Positions 20,420 to 32,332 of a stretch of 64,000 nt of DNA are shown here, in pieces (the stretch's first letter is position 1; each line of letters opens with the position of its first letter). A program made the position numbers and the translations under genes. The notes beneath the pieces were generated by a model, which had not been told where the DNA came from, did no database searches, and saw only the letters and a list, made by a program, of their open reading frames with translations. Source of the stretch: Plicaturopsis crispa FD-325 SS-3 (lineage: Eukaryota > Basidiomycota > Agaricomycetes > Amylocorticiales > Amylocorticiaceae); NCBI GenBank assembly GCA_000827205.1, contig KN832556.1:1978969-2042968 (forward strand). Direction: 5' to 3'.

Positions 20420-20981
20420 ATCACTGAGTGCTTCAAGTTGACTGGAATTCGCTTTTACCGTCGAAGGGACGGTCGTCTGCGACGTCGAGCATGAAGAAAT
20501 CTAGCAGAAGAGATTCGGTCGAAGAGGCGCGCGTTGAACGACCGGCCCTACAGCAATCACGGAGACCTTTGACGCGCGGTACCGCCGCAAAATGTGCATC
20601 CTTCACCGCAACTACCAGCATGTATTACACTGTTCGGCAAATATGCCACTATCCAAGTACTTGGAACGATATATACTGATACATATGTGATAGACTTCTT
20701 GGAGCCCATGCAGCTGAACGATCTCGAAGTTTATCCAGCGCTAGCTCAGCGGAACTTTCGCTCATGATCATTCCATTTCCCGCCTCAGTCTACCAGGCGC
20801 TGCAGAGCGCTGTCAAACCTGATGATTCGATAGAGCCGAAACGATATGAACCATACTCAGCCTGTTACTTGATCATGGGGGCGCCATAGCCCCCTAGACT
20901 CTCAGGTCGCAGGATATAAATGTGGTACGCTCCGCTCACTCACCATTCACCCCGCTGTTCTACCGAACTTATAAACGTGAA
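20420..20981. other. Divergent intergenic region with a possible small gene
   Basis: This lies between the Tfb4 start (-) and the DUF6533 start (+). Minus-strand pieces look faintly coding: MSESSAELALDKLRDRSAAW near 20700-20770, and a frame at 20433-20621 ending LDVADDRPFDGKSEFQST. They could be exons of a small unrecognised gene, but the join is unclear. A plus-strand frame over the same bases is also open. No call is made. Confidence 0.3.
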
Positions 20982-22591
20982 ATGGCGGCAGATTCCATTC
21001 CTTCACTACAAGTTGGTTTAAACGCGAAGTTCAGCACACAATGTGTAGCTCTCGCAGCTTTCTCAGTCTCGATGTACGACTGGATGCTCATGCTGAGCCA
21101 GGAGGTGAGATATCTCGGGAATACCTGGCCATGGGCTGCATATTCACCTGTGATCATGGACAACAGGTCGAGTACTTCTGGACAGGAATATGGACAATTT
21201 CTCGGGTATTATATTTGGCCGTATGCATAGACGCACGATCCGCGAGCGGCACGACCACTAATTTATCTTGACCATAGAACAGGTATCTACCGCTTTGCGC
21301 CATGTCGTAAATATTCCAGCTACTCATACACCTGTCGTATCTGACAAGACCATACAAATGCATATAGTTTGCTTATTTTCGGCAAGTGAAAGGGCCTTGA
21401 AAACCGAATTTTCAACACGCCAGCTGACTTGGTACAATAGCCTTCTCTGCCAGAGATCCTCGCACCGATGTGAGTGGTATTCCATCCCTCTCTGTGTCGG
21501 AGGGGCGGCGCTCACAACCCTCCATTCAGTTGTAATATATCCCACTGTAGCCGTTCTGCAATCATTCTGACATTTCCCGTATCTCCAGCTGTCTCGACGC
21601 CGGGCGCTCAGCTGCAGTTTTGGAAACACTAGGAGTGCTGACAGGACAAGGTGCGGTGATATCTACTCGACATGACACTTCGCATACTAGACTCAACCAT
21701 TGCTCGTAGCTGTGATCATTTTTAGGATCTGGTATCTCTACTCACGCTGTAAAGCCGTCCAGATATTCGTCTGCATCGTCTACGTGGCAAGCTTCGCGGC
21801 CATAATTGGGGAGCTTTGGCTGTCCTTGCGCGGTTATAAGGTTCAATCAGCCACCCCCATACCAGGCGCTTTCCCTGTACTTGGCTGCATGTTTATTCCC
21901 AATCACAACTCCTGGCGTATCTTTGTCCCGACGCTTGTACTGCACACTGTGCTCTATATGCTGACGGCTTTCCGAGCATTTTATAGCCGCGGAGGGCTCA
22001 AACGGACACCTCTAGTTCAACGGCTTCTTCGCGAGTACGTGACATGGGTTCATTTTAAATAATAACTTTTGCTAACACTATGACACTCATCGCGGGCTGT
22101 AGCAACGGTCTATTCTACCTCGTCATGCTCTGTATGCTCCAGCTTACTCTTTGCCAAATGCATTTCGCTGATATGTTTCCTTAAGTTTCCGCGGGGTTCA
22201 CTGTGGCTGGTGCACGGAGAGCGGATATACCCTCTGTAAGCCTTCTCCGTCTACCAGTCTCTCATGGAAATCTCAACCTTCCTGCCACTGGCCTGTAGCT
22301 GTATGGTGCCGCCGTGTTCTCCATGTAAGTGTGTCTTGAGGCTGCGAATCATGGTGTTGCTCATATTCCGAGTGCGACAGGCTCATGATGGCGGTCACGT
22401 CCGTTTGCATGTCGCGCATGATCCTCGGCCTCCGCTCGCTCGCCGCAGACCTCTCGCTCGACCCCGAATGGGTCTTGAACCGCGCGGAGCTCAGCCGCGT
22501 GCCGTGGCGATATGGCGCCGAGGATGGGGAGCTTTACGTGGACGTAGACGCGGGGGATGATATAAACGCCGTGCCCCCGCAGCGCATTTAA
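20982..22591 (+). CDS. DUF6533 seven-helix membrane protein, copy 1
   Basis: The N-terminus MAADSIPSLQVGLNAKFSTQ, then CVALAAFSVSMYDWMLMLSQEV and VEYFWTGIWTISRVLYL, is the DUF6533 block (YDxxLxxxxEV followed by a W-rich helix). Later exons carry further helices: VAVIIFRIWYLYSRCKAVQI, FVCIVYVASFAAIIGELWLS and SWRIFVPTLVLHTVLYMLTA. A cytosolic loop RGGLKRTPLVQRLLREY follows. The last exon holds MILGLRSLAADLSLDPEWVL and an acidic tail ending AVPPQRI. DUF6533 proteins are expanded in mushroom-forming fungi and their role is unknown. A paralog in opposite orientation lies at 29754-31485 with matching loop and tail motifs. Inner splice sites are approximate. Confidence 0.8.
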
Positions 22592-23166
22592 CTGCACGCA
22601 AAATATGGGTCACATGCACAAAGTACCGTGGCTATACCTTTTTGTTAATCACACGATTGTTAGTCTCTTGCTCAATAATTGAATCCAACATCCAGTATTC
22701 CATGAATGAAATCGAGTCGCTGAGAGTCGTGGATCATGAGCAGGGACGGGGAAGTATGATAAGGTCGATCTTGGGTGTCATCACCTTTTTGCGTGCTACT
22801 AGGTGCGACGTTTTGCGCTGCGAGGGTCCAAAGGGACGAACTATCTAAAGTTTTCTGATGTCCCTACGAGTTCTGGATGCATTGCAATTGAGACCCTGTT
22901 GGCGTCTGGTATTTTTGGCAGTGTCGGAAAGTGTGTGTGGACTGGCTTGGGCGCCTCGTATATGATTCTTAAGGCGTGTATATATTTATCGGGAAGGAGG
23001 TTTTGGTACGTCGTATGGACTTGATACTTTCGGGAGCGTCATCCGCAAGCTTTCGACAAAGATAGAATGATTTTCATGGTGCTGTGAATGCGTAGGCCTA
23101 CAAATACAATTGCATTTTTCACTGGGTTCAAACAAAATCACTTCCCTTTGCCGTGCAACCCTTCAG
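22592..23166. other. Convergent 3' flanks, nothing recognised
   Basis: About 575 bp between the stops of the DUF6533 gene and the flavin protein gene. No coding family or repeat was recognised. Confidence 0.5.
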
Positions 23167-23984
23167 TCAATTGGATCTAATGACGCCTGTTAGATCACAT
23201 CTCTTTTTCAGTGGTAAGGACTGTAATCACCTCGGCTTTGCTGATCGTACGAATCTCGCCAGGTACGGAGGTCTTTCCTGTGGCCGCGTTTACAGCTGTG
23301 CCAAGCGCGCGACCGACTGCTCCTGAGGTAGCAAGCCAGTACCGAATCTCGTCCGGGATGACCTCAATGATGGACACGCGCGGGTCCAAGGCATCACCTT
23401 TGTGTACGCCGTCTTTCAGGTCTCCGAAATACGCAGCGGTGCTGGGAGACGTCAGATCATTGCAGCAGCGACACGCTGCATGTGAACGGACTCACAGATG
23501 CGACCAGTGCTTTTTGATAAGCTCGGGATCGCGCGAGACGCGCGCTTTGCCGGCAAAGGAGGCCCAGTTGGTCGTGCTGTTGTCGGCGAAACTGACGTTG
23601 ACGTTTACGTCGTTCTGGATCTCCTCAAACTTGTTCGACACGTTGTTTGCGATGAAGATGAGGCTCAGTTGCGTGTTGTCGACAGCTGATATGATCGTCA
23701 GGAGTTTGTCAAGCGATCAGGATATTGGGGGACCTACGTCCGGCAGGTGCCATTGCACGGGAGTGCAGGGATCCATCGGACGACCGCGTCGTCAGCATGC
23801 CGACTTTCGCCTCCTTCACGATCTTGTGCAGATCTACGCACATCACCGTTGTCAGCACCCAGGTGAGTAGATTGTACTAGGATGTGTGCGCACCGTTGAT
23901 CTTGTCCTGTGGACTAACATCGGTGTTCTCCGCCTTTGCGGTGTACGGGTCGAGGGCTGGGTTCGATGTTGCTGATGCGGACAT
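23167..23984 (-). CDS. BLI-3-like FMN-binding split-barrel protein (pyridoxamine-oxidase-like)
   Basis: The start MSASATSNPALDPYTAKAEN leads to DLHKIVKEAKVGMLTTRSSD, then GSLHSRAMAPAGPVDNTQLS, FIANNVSNKFEEIQNDVNVN, SFADNSTTNWASFAGKARVS and KKHWSHLTAAYFGDLKDGVH. The block DPRVSIIEVIPDEIRYWLAT ends the barrel, and the last short exon reads ASLDPID. The segments GMLTTR, SRAMAP and NWASFAGKA are the FMN-pocket positions of the general-stress flavin-binding family to which Neurospora BLI-3 belongs. The likely role is a flavin-dependent redox or flavin-storage protein of the cytosol; the substrate is unknown. Five exons; the last intron (GTGATT..AACAG) carries an in-frame stop if retained. It neighbours a gene-poor stretch and then a terpene synthase. 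Confidence 0.85.
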
Positions 23985-26600
23985 GGTGGTGGTTGCTGTT
24001 GAAAGAATTATCTGGATTGGCCCTCTTATATACCTGTTCGTCCGCCAATATCCGCCTATTCAAGCTCGATGACGTCAGGATCGTCAGGATGGGCGTCAGC
24101 CTGCTGCCTTGTGTGAAGTCTGCAGGCCGGCCAGAATTAGGCGAGACTCCAGCAAAAGACAGGGTTTTGGTGATGCCGAATGTACTTCAAGTGGGAGCGT
24201 ATAGAGCATGGGACTATGCATTCGGAGAAAACATTGAGAACACTTGCGAATCCTGATAGAGGCTCTGGGGAACTGGCCACATCAGCGAAAGTGTTCGGAC
24301 AAAGTGTGCAGGTATGAAGCATTGAGACTCTGATAAACGCGTTGATAACAGCGACCTTGATCTTGAACTTGAGCGTTGGAGGTTTCAAAGTGGGGGGCCA
24401 GTCGAAATGCCGTGACTGAGGGTCCTCGAAGTTGGGGCCGACTCTGGAACAGTGTTTTCCTGGCTGCTCAAACCACCTGGTCTTTTGAGCTGTTTGAGTT
24501 GACAGAGAATTGAGCGTCGATTTGCAGTGTCAGACAGGAACAAAGTAAGTACTGTATAGATTCGACCTCAAGTTCGTCACGCGTCACGCAGGGTCCCGAA
24601 CTGAACCTATTTTGCGTGACTGTCCCACCAAAACTTGGCCCGCGAACTGGATTTGTGACCAAATGTATTAAATATTTAATATATATTAAATGAAATTGCT
24701 ATTTTAGGCGAAATTAGGGTCCAAATGAACCTCGGTCACAGCCCAAAGTGCCAAATGAACCTCCGAACTTAGTGTGACCCAGGTCACAAAAAATATCGAC
24801 GAACCTAAGGTCGAATCTATACAGTACTTGGTAAGTAGCAGAGGCCCCGGCAGCCAGTAGGAACTTGTATCGCCCAAAATCACGGCCGCGGAGTTCAAAT
24901 CTTCACTCGGCTACGAGTCTACGACGATTGTCCCAGGATTGTCCAGTGAATGTTACGAAGTGACAGACTCGGAGCCGATTGAGTAGAAGAAAGAAAAGCG
25001 ACTGCATCCATCTTGCTCGAGAAATCGCAGCGTCACTTTAACTCGGATGAGCACTTTGGATGGATGGATACTCTTTCGCGAGGGTTTGAAGTTGAGCGGC
25101 AGTGGACAGTGAGCTGCGCGTGCCTTGCGAGGATTATCGCAGCCTCTCGCGGCGTCGGACCGGTAACAATCCCGATCCTTGAGTACGATGGGCTTCAGGT
25201 TCAGCGCCCAAGCTGATTTAAATCCACCATGATCAAGGGGACTAACCAATTCCGATTCCGCGGCCTATATCAGAGGTTAGATATCACGCCAATTTCCGAG
25301 CAGACCAGACCGCATTGGAATTGGAGGAGTGCCACCGAGCGGTGGTAGTGACGCGTTTATTGCCTGAGGTCCGTGGCCGCGTGAAGATGAGCCAACTCAC
25401 ATAATGTCAATTGAGATTTTCCGTCCGTTGCTTTGACAGTACTAAGCAAGGGAGGAGACAGTTGCATTCGCGTATCGTTATACAGCTTTTCGGCGCACGA
25501 AGCGCAATACGCCGCCAAAAATTACGGAAGGTGATGAACTTCTCGCAAGGCGCTGTAGATTCTCTGTCAGACTGGAATCAAGCAGAATGCACGACTTCAG
25601 AGAATGGGGATCGTACATATGCTGAGCGCTGATTGTCAGTGGTTCTGTCACTTCGGCGGCCGCGGTGCCAAGTCTGCTGAACTAATGGTACATATGGGCG
25701 CTGCCTGCACGGTGAGTAAATTGGTAGAAATCACGATTGATGATGGTACGCACGGCGAGCAGCAGCACTTCAAGTTCGCGTTCTTATGTCCCTCCCTACG
25801 GATTCGCTTCATGGCCGTACATAGTTTTGAATTTCATTTCTGAACATGAAGAGGTTTGGCGAGCCGCGAAGATCACTGCGCGGGGGTTTGGCGGGAGTCG
25901 AGAACTTGAAAGATCATACTTTCTTACTATATGGGGACGATGCCAACTCAGGAGGTCGGAGTGTTAATTTAATTAAAATAACATAGTACGCATTAGTACT
26001 AGCGAAATCGGCAGCTTGCCAACTTTTCCGCCACCCTCATCGTCTATAGTTAGCCGTGGATTTGGGACACGAGTCTCCGACTAGTCTGCCAGCCTATAGT
26101 ATGCGAGCGCCCCAGCCCGAGACAGGAGATCAAACAGAAAATCAGAGAAACTTGACTCTACGGACGTTGTAAGCCAATACCTTTAATATATCCTTTCACA
26201 TGCATCGATTTTGTTACCAAACCGAGGGTACCAGATGATCTGAGTGCATCCTAATCTCAACATCGCTGCCACTGAGTGCTGTACTCTGTCAAACGTCGCT
26301 CCCTCTCTTCGTACTCAAGTGCTTGCGGTGAAACTCTGGAGGAATGCAGATGAGACGTATGCACATTGTTTTACCGGATCGACCGACCAGCAGACTAACT
26401 CCATTTCAGAACATACCTACCTACAACCTGCTACTTGCTCTTCGCGGCGCGTAGTGTGCGCGTCCGGATCTCCAAGCACGTTGGTTTTATCAGATAACTC
26501 CGTTGCTGGGTTCCTGGGGATCAGCCTCGGATGAGACTGGTATACCGACCTGACCTGAGCCTCGTCGGACTTACTATTTAAGACGTCTCATTTATTGGTA
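23985..26600. other. 2.6 kb gene-poor region with one MITE
   Basis: No gene was recognised on either strand. The stretch holds a fold-back element at 24547-24829, an AT-rich block near 25970, and short open frames without motifs (for example 25604-25843). It separates the flavin protein from the terpene synthase, contains the promoter of at least the terpene synthase and looks like an accessory, repeat-tolerant interval. Confidence 0.5.
24547..24829. mobile_element. MITE with 32-bp terminal inverted repeats
   Basis: The ends at 24547-24578 and 24798-24829 are inverted copies (30 of 32 match), starting AAGTACTGTATAGATTCGAC. The 283-bp body has an AT-rich centre (ATTAAATATTTAATATATAT) and no open frame. 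If the outer AAG/CTT pair belongs to the repeat, no clear target duplication is seen; if the element starts at CTGTATAG it is flanked by TA on both sides, as in Tc1/mariner elements. The superfamily is therefore uncertain. Confidence 0.8.
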
Positions 26601-27835
26601 ATGTTGACCGGATTCCTCCCCCTTCAAGTGAGCGTCGCCCACGGGATACACGGAGAACCTCGAGGACAACACGATGACGGTACGCCGGATTTGCATAACC
26701 TCATTGAAGTTACAATGAAGTACTTATGGCCTCTATATCCTTGTTATTCACCGATACAGGCTCTCACTAGGAACCTGCAAGACACACGGGATGTTATCAC
26801 CTCCTTCCTTGCGCGATGCGAGATCCCCTACATCCACCAAAAGTACGACTACGAGTTCGAGGCCGCGACCCGCGCAGAAGGGGCGCGTTGCGGCTATTCC
26901 CTGGAAGGCCCGCAGTCAATCGCGGGGCCTTATATCCGTCTTGGCGTCATGATGGCCACCACGTCGTACGGACATCTTCCAGATATACGGGGCCGCATTT
27001 TCGTGTGCCTGTACGCAGCGTACATAATGTATGCGGACGACGTCTTCAGTAAGGACGTTAGCGCGGTTACGGAGTTCAATGAGCGGTTTGTGCGCAGACA
27101 GCCCCAGACGGATAAGGTCCTGAACGACCTCGCGGACCTCTTGGTACGACTCCCAGAGTACTTTGTGAGTGTTGTATCCCTCCACCTCTGGCACTCCACT
27201 GAAATCAGGAAAAGGGACGTATTCCTGCCAACATCATAGTCAGCTCCTGCCTCGATTTCGTCACCGCATTGCTAGTTGAACATGAGACGGAAGGCATGCC
27301 GGTACTTAATTTTGACTTTTTGGTTTATCTAGACCGTGGTTGCTGACTGCCCACCTCACCGAATTGTAGTTGGATCCGTATGCCCGCAACTATCCGGATT
27401 TCTCTCGCAGGATGTCTGGAACCGGAGAAGCATGTGCGGTGTGGATCTTCCCCGCGGACTTGCCTTTCCGGTCGTACGTCCAAGCGATCCGTGACATCGT
27501 CATTTTCATCAACGGTGGAAAGTGAGTCGCATTTGTTTCTACGATATAGGAATGGACGACTGAGATGCTCTCATAGTGATCTACTCTCATTCTACAAAGA
27601 GGAATCGGCCGGCGAAGATGTCAACCAGGTTTCGTTGATCGCCAAGAGCCGCAACATAACCAAGACTGAAGCCCTTCGCCTCCTCGAGGATGAGGTCGTC
27701 ACGGCGTACGATAACACTGTGCACATATTGGCACCCCACGAAGGTGCTTTGCGAGCGTTCAAACAATTCTGTCAAGGATATGTAACTTTTCATTCATCGG
27801 TGCAACGATATAAACTGTACGAGCTGAATCTTTAA
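26601..27835 (+). CDS. Sesquiterpene synthase, trichodiene-synthase-like family
   Basis: This class I terpene cyclase is expected to ionise farnesyl diphosphate with three Mg ions. Visible blocks: ARCEIPYIHQKYDYEFEAAT, GPYIRLGVMMATTSYGHLPD, then the Asp-rich motif in AAYIMYADDVFSKD. Next come FNERFVRRQPQTDKVLNDLA and NIIVSSCLDFVTALLVEHET, and YPDFSRRMSGTGEACAVWIF. The second metal site is intact: NDLLSFYKEE matches NDxxSxxxE. The C-terminal RYKL supplies the usual Arg-Tyr pair. The Asp-rich site is DDVFS, so the fifth acidic residue is shifted, as in several fungal members. The start is uncertain: ATG at 26601 joined to an exon at about 26760 keeps phase. The product cannot be predicted. A short-chain dehydrogenase lies convergently 400 bp downstream. 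Confidence 0.8.
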
Positions 27836-28227
27836 AACTCAATCAGAGCCTGTAATCTTATCGCTGGATTGTCGCTGGAATGTACATTGTACTTGCTGCG
27901 AGATATCGCGTCGCTCGACAGATATAACCTTACACTACTCACCTACTGTTACGTTCCCCGTTTTTTACTAGCAGTGGTCATTATAGAGGCGTCTTTGACG
28001 TATGTACAGTATCCCTACTTACTACTACTACTGTACTAGAGCTCCGCTGCGCAATTTGTTGAATCGCATTGCTATTATTTCACCACCGGAGCGACGCTAA
28101 AGCTACGGCAGTGAGTGACTACAGACAAGTTAACTGGGCTCAGCCGATCGCGAAACGAAACAGCGAATAACGACGAACGGGTATTCCTGGATCATCATAG
28201 TACATACAACCCGCAATCCAAGCTATA
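27836..28227. other. Convergent 3' flanks
   Basis: About 390 bp between the stops of the terpene synthase and the short-chain dehydrogenase. No gene is seen. Confidence 0.5.
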
Positions 28228-29260
28228 TTACCACCCGTGTCTGCCTCCAGTGTGATTGACGAATTGACCTCCTTCATTCTCGCGCGTAGCATTATCGATA
28301 ATCTTGAGCAAGCGAGCGACGCTCTCGTCAACCGTTTGCCACGAGAACTTGCTCGCTCCCTCGAAGCCCTCAGCTTCTGCAAGCGCAGGCGCCGCTATTA
28401 CACGATAATCGCGGTCAGTCATGCGCGTAAGCAATGAAACGGTGCACTTACCCATATCTGTTTTAACAGGACCGGGGCATATGGGGAAGCAGACTTGTAA
28501 AGGGTGAAATTTCATTAGCGGAACATGGGGACACGAATTGAAGAGGACGTACTCAGATCTTCGTGCTCAACGTGAATCTCGCGCGCGAGGAAGTTCAACG
28601 CAGCTTTCGATGCGCCATACGCTACCACCCACATCTTCATGGGTGGGCCGCCAGTGATGCTTCCCGAGCCAGAGCTCACGGGGATAAACTTGGGCTTGGG
28701 ACTCTCTTTGAGAAGCGGGTATGCTGCCTGAAAGAGCACTAGCGTGCCGTTCACGTTGACCTATATATTCGCGATGTGAGCGGATATATCTCCCCAGCGG
28801 ATTTGCGCCATACATCAAAGTGGCGGCTCATGGCCTCGGCGGAAACCTTCAGAACACGCCCGGGGGCATCGCTGATACCTAAGTCATTAAGCCAGTGTCA
28901 ATAGATGTAGAAATAGAGTTCTGGGATATACAGTACCAGCGTTAGCGATCACGACATCCAGCTTTCCTGCGACGCGCTTGACCTCCGCCACAGCCGCCTC
29001 GTTGTCCGCTTTGTCGCCAGATGTCAATTTGACGACGTGCACTTTGGAAGGAAATTCTTTCGCGAGGCTTTGAAGCTGGGTGGCAGAGGATGGGTTGCGT
29101 GCACCTGCGAACACCACCGCATTCTCTCGACGCGCCAGAGCGGAGACAAACCCAAGACCTGTTTGAGACGGGTTTAGTGTTCAAACACAACGTATCTGCC
29201 ACGACGAGAAGACGAACCGATTCCGCGGCTAGCTCCTGAGATCAGATATACGGTCGACAT
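28228..29260 (-). CDS. Short-chain dehydrogenase/reductase (classical SDR)
   Basis: A Rossmann-fold NAD(P)-dependent oxidoreductase. The start MSTVYLISGASRGIGLGFVS carries the GxxxGxG cofactor motif. Then follow NAVVFAGARNP, GKLDVVIANAG (the NAG motif), HFDVNVNGTLVLFQAAYPLL, the catalytic Ser in IPVSSGSGSITGG, and the catalytic Tyr and Lys in AYGASKAALNFLA. ICPGPVKTDMG is the usual post-active-site loop. The end reads ESVARLLKIIDNATRENEGG, then QFVNHTGGRHGW. Six or so exons. The closest style is the small cytosolic ketoreductase (sniffer/NorA-like) group. The substrate is unknown. Its position next to a terpene synthase makes a tailoring role possible but unproven. Confidence 0.9.
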
Positions 29261-29753
29261 CGTAGTAGCAAAGTAGGGTGCTGTATCAAAGTTCAGACAT
29301 TATGAAGGAGAGTCCTTTATACCACCATATGTATATGTGCTGCATGGATGAATAAGGATCCAGAAACGCTTACAGACGCTGACTCACTGTATGAAAATTG
29401 GAGTTTCCCTTGCTTATCAATCCCAGTAAGCAAGGGAATAGAAGACTGCACTCGGTGGGCACTCGGGCATTCTGAATCGATCTCAATGCATCGACAAAGT
29501 AGCCAATCTCATTGGCACTGGCACAAGAGGATAGGGTCGAGCTACGCTCGCAGACCTTGTCAACGTTGGCGGAGGGTTATGAAGTCGCAAAACGCTGTTA
29601 ATATGTATGCTGTTAAGTTAGAGATGTAGAAAGGGATGCCCCGAATGGGGGTAGCTGTATGTGAATGGCCTTGTAAGTAATGATTACACCGCTGTTCTTC
29701 CTGTACGAAACGTGTCGTGAGTCCATACAAAACAACAACGACGAGGGATAACG
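29261..29753. other. Intergenic, with a strong hairpin
   Basis: About 490 bp between the dehydrogenase start and the stop of the second DUF6533 gene. It holds a 12-bp perfect hairpin at 29405-29438 (TTCCCTTGCTTA, loop of 10, then its complement). No gene was recognised. Confidence 0.5.
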
Positions 29754-31485
29754 TTAGCCATATCCAAACGTTGACGTCGAGCCCAGATTCGACATTTCAA
29801 ACGAACGCTGGTCCGCCAACGCCCGCAAGTTGTACACAGGACTCCCGCGACGTGCAGCATTATCGGCCAGCGACGGAGTGCTATACCCCACATTTTCGGC
29901 GATCCGTGGGGTGCGGACGCCGTTCAGCGCAACTACAGAGTCCACGCCCTCGAAAGCGTCTACCTCGACGAGCAGCTCTCCGTCCGCATTGCCGCGGCGC
30001 CATGGCACGCGGCTGAGCTCCGCGTGGTTCAGCACCCACTGCGGATCGAGGGACAGGTCCGCGGCGAGCGAGCGCAGACTAAGCACTATGCGGGATGTGC
30101 ATATGGATGTTATGGCTAGTGTGAATCTATTGGAATAATTTTTGTAAGCAATGAGTTCTAGATGCCAAGGGAAGCGAGAAAATTACGAGGAGTATACTGC
30201 TGGGACGTTCAGCTGCAAGAATCCATATGCTCAGCATGATTTTGGCAATGGGAGGCATGGGCGCACTCACGGAGGGAATGTCCGTCCGCCACGCCCCAAT
30301 CACAGAAAAGCCGACGGACACTAGAGTCAAGATCGTGAAATGAGGTCCCAGCAGATATAGAGGTAATCCGTACGCAAAACGACTAAATAGATTAACCCAT
30401 TACTGCGCAGCAAGTCATGGTCAACGACCGCCTGAACAAATAAATGCACACGCACTCGCGGAGCAACCGTAACAATATGGGCGTATCCTTGAGCCTCCCT
30501 GGGATGAGGAATGCACGGACTGCTGTAAAGAGATACAGTGCCGTGTGCAGCACAAGCGTCGGAAGGTACATATGCCAGAATGTATGCACAGGGGGCGCCG
30601 TGCAGCCTAGTACCGGTATTGGGAATGGCTCGAAGTTGAAATCGTTGAACGATAGACCGAGCGCTGTGAGGCTGGCGGCAGTGCATGCGAAGAATATCGT
30701 ACACACGAGAATCTGGGCGGCGCGAACGCGCGAGTAGAGGTGCCAGATTCGCAGGACTATGATGGCTAAAAGAACACAACTATCAGCTTCTCCATATAGG
30801 AGGGACAGACGCGGTCCTTACCCTGCCCCACAGCCAGCGCAGCAATTTCTAGAATGAACCCGGCACGGGTCGCCCTGTCACAGCTATAATGTCGTTAGAT
30901 CGTTCACCGTGAGTTCAAAAAAGACTTGATATACAACTGTGCAAGAGGAAATTAGGATCTTCTCTATCTCATCTAGGAAAGGAATAATGGCTTACTGTGA
31001 CGGAAGCGTTTGGAATGAAGAAAGCTGTTGCAAAATTGAACTATCAGGAAAATGACATGGCCTCGTGGGGCGTACCGGTAAGACCTAATCTAGGGAATGT
31101 TCGCCTCAGAAACATAGCGTACGAGTCATGCAATACCAACACTACACCCACATCATAACGCATGGCGGAAAATATCTGTTCTGGACAAATGTTAGATATC
31201 AGACACGGCTTGTAGATCGGATCGAGGTTAAAACACGCTCACCGCGAAATATAGAATACGGGATATCGTCCACGATCCCGTCCAAAAATATTCTGTCTGG
31301 CGGTGAGCGATACGGGTGAGCGCATAAGCAACATTAGAGATGCGGAAGACACTGACCTCGTCTTGTAACATGAGCATCCAGTCATAAATCGTCAAGGAGA
31401 AGGACGCAAGAGCCAGACATCGCGCTTTGAAAAGCGCGTTCAGACCACTTTCGATGTCTGACACTGACATTGACTGGTCGGACAT
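29754..31485 (-). CDS. DUF6533 seven-helix membrane protein, copy 2
   Basis: The start MSDQSMSVSDIESGLNALFK, then CLALASFSLTIYDWMLMLQDEV and EYFWTGSWTISRILYFA, is the same DUF6533 block as in the copy at 20982-22591. Helical exons (30392-30780 region) include IVCTIFFACTAASLTALGLS and FWHMYLPTLVLHTALYLFTA, with the loop PGRLKDTPILLRLLRE. The last exon starts with MLSLRSLAADLSLDPQWVLN and continues AELSRVPWRRGNADGELLVE, nearly the same as the other copy, but has a longer tail of about 45 residues ending STSTFGYG. So the two genes are true paralogs in opposite orientation. Function unknown; inner splice sites are approximate. Confidence 0.8.
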
Positions 31486-32332
31486 GGTCCGCGTAGAGTA
31501 GAATGAGAACTTGGACCGCAAGATGTGCAGGTCTTGGTGTACTCTTAAAGGAGCCCTAACCAAAGTTCATAGGGAGGCAGTACTATCGCGAGAGCTCAGA
31601 GCTATGGCACCGATATGCATGCAGCACAGCGAATTCGAAGAAGTGTGCCACCGAGTGATCTCGGGTGTTTAGAGCGATCATAGGGCATTGAACCGGAATG
31701 GCTGATCGCCCAGGCAAGACCAAGAAGGAAATTCAGGTGGCGCCCGGAATCTAGGAGTGTGAGTAGATCAGCTAACTGAGCAGACAGATAGGGATATAAC
31801 TCGCGGGACTTCCAAGAACTCTTCCGGCTCGACTTCCTGACGCCGGTGCACGGGTTAAGCCCGTTCTCCAGAGCACAGCCTACGATACGAGGGAAGGAAT
31901 CGAACGGCTCAAACCTATCCAGCCTAGAGACTGCAGAAGCAGATGCGATAGCATTCCGGTAGGAAGATACCTAATACTGAGCCCGTGCGCATGCTACCCC
32001 AGTATTGCCTCCCTGAAGAAGTTCGCAATGAAACATTCGACGATGGCAGAGCGTCAACGGCACTGCAGTCGTAGACTTTTTAGTGACATCTGCTCGGAGG
32101 ATCTGGTAGGCGAAGAGCGACTGGTGGAGAGGCCAGTTAGTGATGCACGTTCCAATGCACCCTGGCGTCAGCGAATCTATAGACGCGCTTCATGCCACAT
32201 AGTACACATGCTTGGCCCCATGTGGGGTAACCTTGTGATCCAATGCATCGACTTCTCCGCGCTAAATAGTGTTTGAATCAGGATAGGAAACAGACAGCAG
32301 GAAGGGCACATTACTTTCTAAATCACACAGCG
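31486..32332. other. Intergenic, nothing recognised
   Basis: About 850 bp upstream of the second DUF6533 gene and downstream of the SNAPc3 stop. Only short frames without motifs; no repeat was recognised. Confidence 0.5.

Noticed and set aside
20433-20795. Small minus-strand gene upstream of TFB4
   Set aside because: Two open pieces look faintly coding but cannot be joined convincingly and match no family I know.
23985-26600. Possible retroelement in the gene-poor interval
   Set aside because: No reverse transcriptase, integrase or long terminal repeat was recognised; only a short fold-back element is present.
31888-31912. GTTCGATTCC word on the minus strand, like a tRNA B box
   Set aside because: No A box, stems or T run nearby; a chance match.
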